From Actinomycetota bacterium (GTDB lineage Bacteria > Actinomycetota > CADDZG01 > JAHWKV01 > JAOPZY01), in the NCBI GenBank assembly GCA_035765775.1, contig DASTWV010000012.1, positions 1 to 42,144 on the forward strand: a stretch of DNA of 42,144 nucleotides. The letters run 5' to 3'. Of this stretch, positions 37,231-42,144 are shown in pieces. Below the pieces are notes generated by a model. It searched no databases and was not told the DNA's origin. It worked only from the letters and a program-made list of their open reading frames with translations. How positions within the stretch are numbered: the first letter of the stretch is position 1; the number at the start of each line of letters is the position of its first letter. The translations under genes were made by a program, and so were the position numbers.

Positions 37231-38298
37231 ATGCTTGACCGGCTGGCCCAGATCGAGACGCGCTATGACGAGGTCCAGGCGCAGCTCCAGGACCCCGACA
37301 TCCTCACGCGCCCCGACCAGCTCCGGGAGCTGGGCAAGGTCAACGCCGAGCTGGAGGAGATCGTGCTGCCCTACCGGCGCTACCGCAAGGCGCTGGAGGA
37401 GGCGGCCTCGGCCCGCCAGATGGCCCGGGAGGAGTCCGATCCCGAGATGAAGGCGCTGGCCGAGGCCGAGTACGAGACCCAGCAGGCCCTCGCCGACGGG
37501 CTGGAGGGCCAGCTGCGCACCCTGCTGCTGCCCAAGGACCCCAACGACGACAAGAACGTGATCGTGGAGATCAAGGCCGGGGAGGGGGGCGAGGAGTCGG
37601 CCCTCTTCGCGGGCGATCTGTTCCGCATGTACCAGCGCTACGCCGAGCGCCGCTCATGGAAGAGCGAGGTGCTCTCCTCGCAGCCCTCGGACATGGGTGG
37701 CTTCAAGGATGTGACCTTCGAGGTACGCGGGCGGGGGGCCTACTCCCGGCTGAAGCACGAGGCCGGCGTGCACCGGGTGCAGCGGGTGCCGGACACCGAG
37801 TCCCAGGGCCGGGTACACACCTCGGCGGCCGGCGTGCTGGTGATGCCCGAGGCCGAGGAGTTTGACGTGCAGATCGACGCCAAGGACCTCGAGGTGGACG
37901 TCTACCACTCCAGCGGGCCGGGTGGGCAGTCGGTGAACACCACCGACTCGGCGGTGCGCATCACCCACAAACCCTCCGGGCTGGTGGTGGCCTGCCAGGA
38001 GGAGCGCTCGCAGCTCCAGAACCGGGAGAAGGCGATGCGCCTCCTGCGTGCCCGGCTGTACCAGGCAGAGCAGGAGCGCCGCCAGGCCGACATCATCGCC
38101 ACCCGGCGGAGCCAGGTGCGCACGGTGGACCGCTCGGAGAAGATCCGGACCTACAACTTCCAGCAGGACCGGGTGACCGACCACCGGTTGCCGATGTCGC
38201 TGAACCAGCTGCCCTCGATCCTGGCCGGGGACCTGGACCGGTTCATCGATGCCCTCATCGCCAAGGAGCGGGCCGAGCAGCTTGCCGCGGTCGACTGA
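37231..38298 (+). CDS. prfA: Peptide chain release factor 1
   Basis: A 355-residue class I release factor that reads UAA and UAG. The GGQ motif is in [18 protein letters not shown], and the domain 3 signature [19 protein letters not shown] is present. The stop-recognition tripeptide, PxT in RF1, reads P-D-T within [14 protein letters not shown]; the middle residue is usually Ala, Val or Glu. The C-terminal [19 protein letters not shown] is conserved. The ATG has GGAGGA about seven bases upstream. prmC overlaps its 3' end, and PrmC methylates the Gln of GGQ, so the enzyme and its target are encoded together. Confidence 0.97.
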   Translation: MLDRLAQIETRYDEVQAQLQDPDILTRPDQLRELGKVNAELEEIVLPYRRYRKALEEAASARQMAREESDPEMKALAEAEYETQQALADGLEGQLRTLLLPKDPNDDKNVIVEIKAGEGGEESALFAGDLFRMYQRYAERRSWKSEVLSSQPSDMGGFKDVTFEVRGRGAYSRLKHEAGVHRVQRVPDTESQGRVHTSAAGVLVMPEAEEFDVQIDAKDLEVDVYHSSGPGGQSVNTTDSAVRITHKPSGLVVACQEERSQLQNREKAMRLLRARLYQAEQERRQADIIATRRSQVRTVDRSEKIRTYNFQQDRVTDHRLPMSLNQLPSILAGDLDRFIDALIAKERAEQLAAVD

Positions 38299-39172
38299 GG
38301 TTCCGCTCCCGGCGGGTGCCACCGCCGTCTCGGCGCTGCGCTGGGCGGGGCGGCGGCTGACGGGGTTCGTCGATTCCCCGTCGGTGGATGCCGAGGTGCT
38401 GTTGCTGTCGGTGCTCGGCGGGACCCGCGCCCGGCTCTACGCCGCAGGGGACCTGGTGCTGACATCGGTGGTGGCGGGCCAGTTCGTGTCGTTGGTGGAG
38501 CGCCGGGGGGCGGGGGAGCCACTGCAGTACCTCACCGGGCGGCAGGTGTTCCGGGGCCTGGACCTCCAGGTCGGGCCCGGCGTGCTGGTCCCCCGCCCGG
38601 AGACCGAGGTGGTGGTGGAGCGTGCGCTTGCGTTGATAGCAGCGGTGCCCTCGCCGGTCGTGGTCGATGTCGGCACCGGGTCGGGGGCCATCGCCCTGGC
38701 GATCGCTGCCGAGCGGCCGTCGGCGGCGGTATGGGCCACGGAGGTCAGTGGGGCGGCACTGGCCTGGGCCGGGCGCAACGCCGCCGGCCTCGGCCTGGAG
38801 CGGGTGGCGTTCGTGGAGGGCGATCTCCTGTCCGGCCTGCCGCGGGCGCTGCAGGGGACCGTGGACCTGGTGGTGGCGAACCCGCCCTACCTGCCGCAGG
38901 CATTGGTGGAGTCGGCTGCTGCCGATGTCCGGGACCACGAGCCCCGGGTGGCGCTGGTGTCGGGGCCCACCGGGCTGGAGGTGCCGTCCCGGCTGATTGC
39001 CTCGGCCTGGGCGTGGCTGCGGCCGGGTGGGTGGCTCGTGATGGAGACGTGGCCGGGGCAGGCGGAGGACCTGGTGGCGCTGCTGGGGGACGCCTACGGG
39101 GAGGTGGCTGCCCGGCCGGACCTGGCCGGGTCACTGCGCATGGTGGAGGGCCGGCGGCCGGTTCGCTCCTAG
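38282..39172 (+). CDS. prmC: Peptide chain release factor N5-glutamine methyltransferase
   Basis: A 296-residue class I methyltransferase that methylates the Gln of the GGQ motif in release factors. The N-terminal helical domain ([13 protein letters not shown]) leads to [20 protein letters not shown], then [17 protein letters not shown] motif [16 protein letters not shown] and the active-site motif NPPY in VVANPPYLP. The start is uncertain: I prefer the TTG at 38282-38284; an in-frame ATG at 38249 would add 11 residues and overlap prfA more. Its TAG stop overlaps the stop of the convergent pepD in the palindrome CCTAGG. Confidence 0.93.
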   Translation: MPRSTEVPLPAGATAVSALRWAGRRLTGFVDSPSVDAEVLLLSVLGGTRARLYAAGDLVLTSVVAGQFVSLVERRGAGEPLQYLTGRQVFRGLDLQVGPGVLVPRPETEVVVERALALIAAVPSPVVVDVGTGSGAIALAIAAERPSAAVWATEVSGAALAWAGRNAAGLGLERVAFVEGDLLSGLPRALQGTVDLVVANPPYLPQALVESAAADVRDHEPRVALVSGPTGLEVPSRLIASAWAWLRPGGWLVMETWPGQAEDLVALLGDAYGEVAARPDLAGSLRMVEGRRPVRS

Positions 39173-40683
39173 GTCTGCGGGGCGCCCAGCAACTCCAGCA
39201 GGGTGACCACCACCCGCCAGGTGGACGCCACGCTCGGCGCGTGGACGTGCTCGTCGGGCGTATGGAGGCTGGTGATCCGGGGCCCCATCGACACCGCCTG
39301 GGTCCCGGGCAGCTTGGCGATGATGATCCCGCACTCCAGCCCGGCGTGGATCACCTTGACCTCGGGCGGGTGGCCGTAGACCTGCTGGTAGGCCTGCCGG
39401 GTCAGGGCGGTCAGCGGCGCATCAAGGGCCGGGGGCCATCCCGGGTAGGCCTCGCTCGAGGTCACCGTGCCCCCGGCCGAGCGGGCGATGTCGCCGACAT
39501 CGGCCTGCACGCCGTCCAGATCGCCATCGAGGAAGCTCCGGGGGCTGAGGAGCACGTTGAGCGCCGCCCGCCCCGCCGAGACCGGGTTGGAGACTGCCAT
39601 CGAGGCCAGGGCGAGGTTGCACGAGGTCTGCACGATGCCGGGGGAGTCGGCGCTCCAGGCGAGCACGCCGTGGGGGAGGCGCTGCAGCATGGCCAGCACC
39701 GAGGAGGTCCCGGCTGCGTCAACCGATTCCCCGGGAACCGTCGCCGGGGTGATGGCGATCTCGAGCGCCGGCTCGGCGCCCAGCCAGGTGTCGATGAGGG
39801 ATGCCCGTCCGCGGGCGAAGGCCCCCTCGGCGGCGGCCGCCGCGGCCGGCGGGACCACGACCGTCGCCTGTGCCGACCGCGGGATGGCATTGGATGCCGA
39901 CCCGCCGGCGATGGTGGCAAGGGTGAGCCCGTCGATCTCGTGGCGTACGGCGCCCAGGAGCGCCGCCAGCACCTTGATGGCGTTGGCCTGGCCTTCGTGG
40001 ATCTGCACGCCGCTGTGGCCGCCCCGCAGGCAGGAGACGGCCACCTCCCAGGCCGCCGACCCGGCAGCCGGCGGGGCGAGGGCCAGCGGGACCGAGACCT
40101 CCAGGCTCCGGGCGCCGGCCGAGCCGATGATGATCTCGTCCGGGCTCTCGGTGTCCAGGTTCAGCAGGGTCCGGGCCTGCACCATGCCGGGGTCCAGGGC
40201 CAGCGCCCCCTTGAGGCCGATCTCCTCCTCCACCGTGAAGAGCAGTTCCAGGGGGCCGTGGCGCAGCCCGGTGGTCGTCAGGACCGCCAGCGCCATCGAG
40301 GCCCCGATCCCGTTGTCGGCGCCCAGGGTGGTCCCGGTGGCGTAGATGTCGTCGCCCTCCCGGCGGGGCCGGACCGGGTCGGACGCCCAGTCCTGGACGA
40401 CGCCGGGGAGCTGGTCGCACACCATGTCGAGATGCCCCTGGAGCGCCACCGGCGGCCCGCCGGGGCCATCGACCGTGGCAGGCACCCGGACCACCACGTT
40501 GCCGTAGCCGTCCTGCTGCCACCCGGCGCCGGCAGCGGCCGCCACCGACAGGACGTAGGAGCGGGCCTGCTCCTCGTGGCACGAGGGCCGGGGGATGGCG
40601 TTGAGGGCGGCGAAGTGCCGCCACACCTCGGGAGGGTCGAGGCCGCGGTAGGCCTCGGGGAGGGGGACGTCGGGTTCGGGCAC
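39169..40683 (-). CDS. pepD: Aminoacyl-histidine dipeptidase (PepD, M20 family)
   Basis: A 504-residue metallopeptidase of the M20C type that hydrolyses Xaa-His and other dipeptides. Metal ligands are visible as His and Asp in LQGHLDMVCD, Asp in GADNGIG, and the catalytic Glu pair in TVEEEIGLKGA. LDTESPDEIIIG and GGHSGVQIHEGQANAIK (dimerisation lid) and the C-terminal IHAGLECGII complete the family pattern. The start is a GTG with no ribosome binding site but a TAGACT box seven bases upstream, suggesting a leaderless mRNA. This box overlaps the stop codon of cysN upstream. The gene converges on prmC and the stop codons overlap. Confidence 0.93.
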   Translation of the reverse strand: MPEPDVPLPEAYRGLDPPEVWRHFAALNAIPRPSCHEEQARSYVLSVAAAAGAGWQQDGYGNVVVRVPATVDGPGGPPVALQGHLDMVCDQLPGVVQDWASDPVRPRREGDDIYATGTTLGADNGIGASMALAVLTTTGLRHGPLELLFTVEEEIGLKGALALDPGMVQARTLLNLDTESPDEIIIGSAGARSLEVSVPLALAPPAAGSAAWEVAVSCLRGGHSGVQIHEGQANAIKVLAALLGAVRHEIDGLTLATIAGGSASNAIPRSAQATVVVPPAAAAAAEGAFARGRASLIDTWLGAEPALEIAITPATVPGESVDAAGTSSVLAMLQRLPHGVLAWSADSPGIVQTSCNLALASMAVSNPVSAGRAALNVLLSPRSFLDGDLDGVQADVGDIARSAGGTVTSSEAYPGWPPALDAPLTALTRQAYQQVYGHPPEVKVIHAGLECGIIIAKLPGTQAVSMGPRITSLHTPDEHVHAPSVASTWRVVVTLLELLGAPQT

Positions 40684-40690
40684 GCCCGCG

Positions 40691-40696
40691 AGTCTA
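40691..40696 (-). promoter_or_regulatory. -10 box of a probable leaderless pepD promoter
   Basis: TAGACT on the minus strand ends seven bases before the GTG of pepD. Its first three bases are the TAG stop codon of cysN. Confidence 0.4.
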
Positions 40697-42034
40697 GTGG
40701 GGCGGGACCCCGCCCCCGGCTGCGCCCCGGATCATCCCGGCCCCGACGGTGTTGTGGGTCGCCTCGTCGATCAGGATGAAGCTGCCGGTCTCCCGGTTGT
40801 CCCGGTACTCGTCGAAGAAGAGGGGGGCGTGGGTCCGGAGCCGGACGCGCCCGATGTCGTTCAGCCGCAGCGATTCGGCGGCTGCATCGCCGTGCAGGGT
40901 GTTGATGTCCAGGCGGTACTGCACGTCCTGGACCACGGCCCGCACGGTCCTCGTGGTGTGCTTCAGCTGGTACCGGGCGCCTGGCCGCAGCTCGGAGCGA
41001 TCGGTCATCCAGCACACCATCGCATCGATGTCCTGGCTGATCGTCGGCATGTTGTGGGGCCGGCAGAGCATGTCGCCCCGGGAGATGTCGATGTGGTCCT
41101 GCAGGGTGATGGTGACGGCCATGGGCGGGACAGCCTCGTCCACCGGACCGTCGAAGGTGTCGATGCCGGCGATGGTGGTGGTCACCCCGGACGGGAGGAC
41201 CAGCACTTCGTCGCCCGGCCGGAGCAGCCCGCTGGCGACCGCCCCGGCGTAGCCCCGGTAGTCGTGCAGGTCGAGGTCGCGCTGGTTCTGGGGCCGGATC
41301 ACGTACTGGACCGGGAAGCGGGCGTCGATCAGGTTCCGGTCCGACGCGATGTGGACCTCCTCCAGGTGGTGCAGCAGCGACGTCCCCTGGTACCACGCCA
41401 GGTGGGGGGACCGGTGCACCACGTTGTCGCCCAGCAGGGCCGAGATCGGGATGAAGGTCAGGTCGTGGATGTCGAGCTTCATCGAGAAGGCGGTGAAGTC
41501 GTCCCTGATGTCCCGGAACACCTGTTCGGACCACCCCACAAGGTCCATCTTGTTGATGCACACCACCATGTGCGGGATGCCGAGGAGGCTGGAGAGGAAG
41601 GCATGGCGCCGGGACTGCTCGAGCACGCCCTTGCGGGCGTCGATGAGGACCACGGCGAGGTCGGCGGTCGAGGCGCCGGTGATCATGTTCCGGGTGTACT
41701 GGGCGTGCCCGGGCGTGTCGGCGATGATGAACTTGCGCCGGGGGGTGGCGAAGTACCGGTAGGCGACGTCGATGGTGATGCCCTGCTCGCGCTCGGCGCG
41801 GAGGCCGTCGGTCAGCAGCGCGAGGTCGACGTAGTCGCCCTTGCTGGCCCGCTCGACCGCCTCGTACTGGTCCTCGAAGATCGCCTTGCTGTCGTAGAGC
41901 AGCCGGCCGATCAGCGTGCTCTTGCCGTCGTCGACCGAGCCGGCGGTCGCGATCCGCAGGATGTCCTTGCGGGCGACGGCGATGTCGTGGGCCTGCTCGG
42001 CCGCTGCGGAGTGGACGTCTACGGGGGTACCCAT
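40694..42034 (-). CDS. cysN: Sulfate adenylyltransferase subunit 1 (GTPase)
   Basis: A 446-residue GTPase subunit of ATP sulfurylase, which activates sulfate to adenosine 5'-phosphosulfate. The G1 loop is GSVDDGKSTL, G3 is DTPGHAQY and G4 is NKMD, and the effector region has EREQGITIDVAYRYF. Two beta-barrel domains follow. The protein ends in GGGVPPH without the APS kinase (CysC) fusion found in many actinobacterial CysNC proteins, so the kinase must be encoded elsewhere or sulfite made from APS directly. The ATG overlaps an upstream TGA (TGATG), the end of the probable cysD. Confidence 0.96.
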   Translation of the reverse strand: MGTPVDVHSAAAEQAHDIAVARKDILRIATAGSVDDGKSTLIGRLLYDSKAIFEDQYEAVERASKGDYVDLALLTDGLRAEREQGITIDVAYRYFATPRRKFIIADTPGHAQYTRNMITGASTADLAVVLIDARKGVLEQSRRHAFLSSLLGIPHMVVCINKMDLVGWSEQVFRDIRDDFTAFSMKLDIHDLTFIPISALLGDNVVHRSPHLAWYQGTSLLHHLEEVHIASDRNLIDARFPVQYVIRPQNQRDLDLHDYRGYAGAVASGLLRPGDEVLVLPSGVTTTIAGIDTFDGPVDEAVPPMAVTITLQDHIDISRGDMLCRPHNMPTISQDIDAMVCWMTDRSELRPGARYQLKHTTRTVRAVVQDVQYRLDINTLHGDAAAESLRLNDIGRVRLRTHAPLFFDEYRDNRETGSFILIDEATHNTVGAGMIRGAAGGGVPPH

Positions 42035-42144
42035 CAGAAGTAGCCCTCGTCGCTCACGACCCGTTCCACTCCTGGTCGAGCGCCGTGGCGTCCGTGGGAC
42101 GTCCGGGCGGGGAGTGCCGGCCCTCGGCGTCGGTGATGACCGAG
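42034..42144 (-). CDS. cysD: 3' end of probable cysD, with apparent frameshift
   Basis: The window edge cuts this gene. The position next to cysN predicts CysD, the catalytic subunit of ATP sulfurylase. Between 42144 and about 42060 only one minus-strand frame has nearly all codons ending in G or C, as real genes do here; it ends at a TGA at 42054-42056 (...DATALDQEWNGS). The C-terminus usual for CysD, ending -GYF, is found in another frame (SDEGYF then TGA at 42034-42036, overlapping cysN). One missing base, for instance in the CCC run at 42060-42062, would join the two frames. This may be a sequencing error or a real frameshift. Confidence 0.5.
   Translation of the reverse strand, partial: LGHHRRRGPALPARTSHGRHGARPGVERVVSDEGYF

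Overview
The window reads as one continuous stretch of a high-GC (mostly above 70% G+C) bacterial chromosome. GTG and TTG starts are frequent, several genes look leaderless, and MurT/GatD and a Rho with a long low-complexity insert are present. These features and the gene content point to Actinobacteriota, probably a deep-branching class rather than a typical streptomycete or mycobacterium. That placement is inference. No rRNA, tRNA, CRISPR array, prophage or insertion sequence was seen; it is mainly core metabolism and information processing with small accessory genes between.

Region 1 (1-8459) lies mostly on the minus strand. It holds the first codons of a probable ispF, an acidic small protein, an orphan NuoF-like flavoprotein, a divergent FAD-dependent pyridine nucleotide oxidoreductase with an added C-terminal domain, an alpha/beta hydrolase whose 3' end overlaps it convergently, a LON-domain protein, an unannotated 36-residue membrane peptide, an MDR oxidoreductase and two exported proteins. 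Region 2 (8650-15229) is a glgX(treX)-treY-treZ operon with 4-base overlaps, converting alpha-glucan to trehalose. Region 3 (15318-22320) carries a methyltransferase, a zinc metallopeptidase, an acetyltransferase, a MarR regulator next to a two-TM ion channel, a group 1/2 sigma-70 factor, another methyltransferase and a DUF4870 membrane protein.

Region 4 (22350-30374) holds a zinc-ribbon RDD membrane protein, the murT-gatD pair that amidates lipid II, two small genes, a zinc alcohol dehydrogenase, the threonine operon hom-thrC-thrB and a DUF4190-like membrane protein. Region 5 (30629-33806) is the most unusual part: a lipoprotein diverges from a gene for cyclic 2,3-diphosphoglycerate synthetase, followed by 2-phosphoglycerate kinase. 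Together these two activities would make the thermolyte cDPG from the glycolytic intermediate 2-phosphoglycerate, a pathway best known from hyperthermophilic methanogens. The last part of the synthetase gene has clearly lower GC and different codon use from the rest. Region 6 (33875-39172) is the conserved rho-rpmE-DUF1385-prfA-prmC cluster. Region 7 (39169-42144) carries pepD and cysN, with the end of a probable cysD at the right edge, apparently frameshifted.

Trehalose and cDPG synthesis in one 25 kb stretch suggest an organism that invests in compatible solutes or thermoprotection. At least six genes without a Shine-Dalgarno sequence have a TAnnnT -10 box 6-10 bases before the start codon, which suggests that leaderless transcripts are common here.
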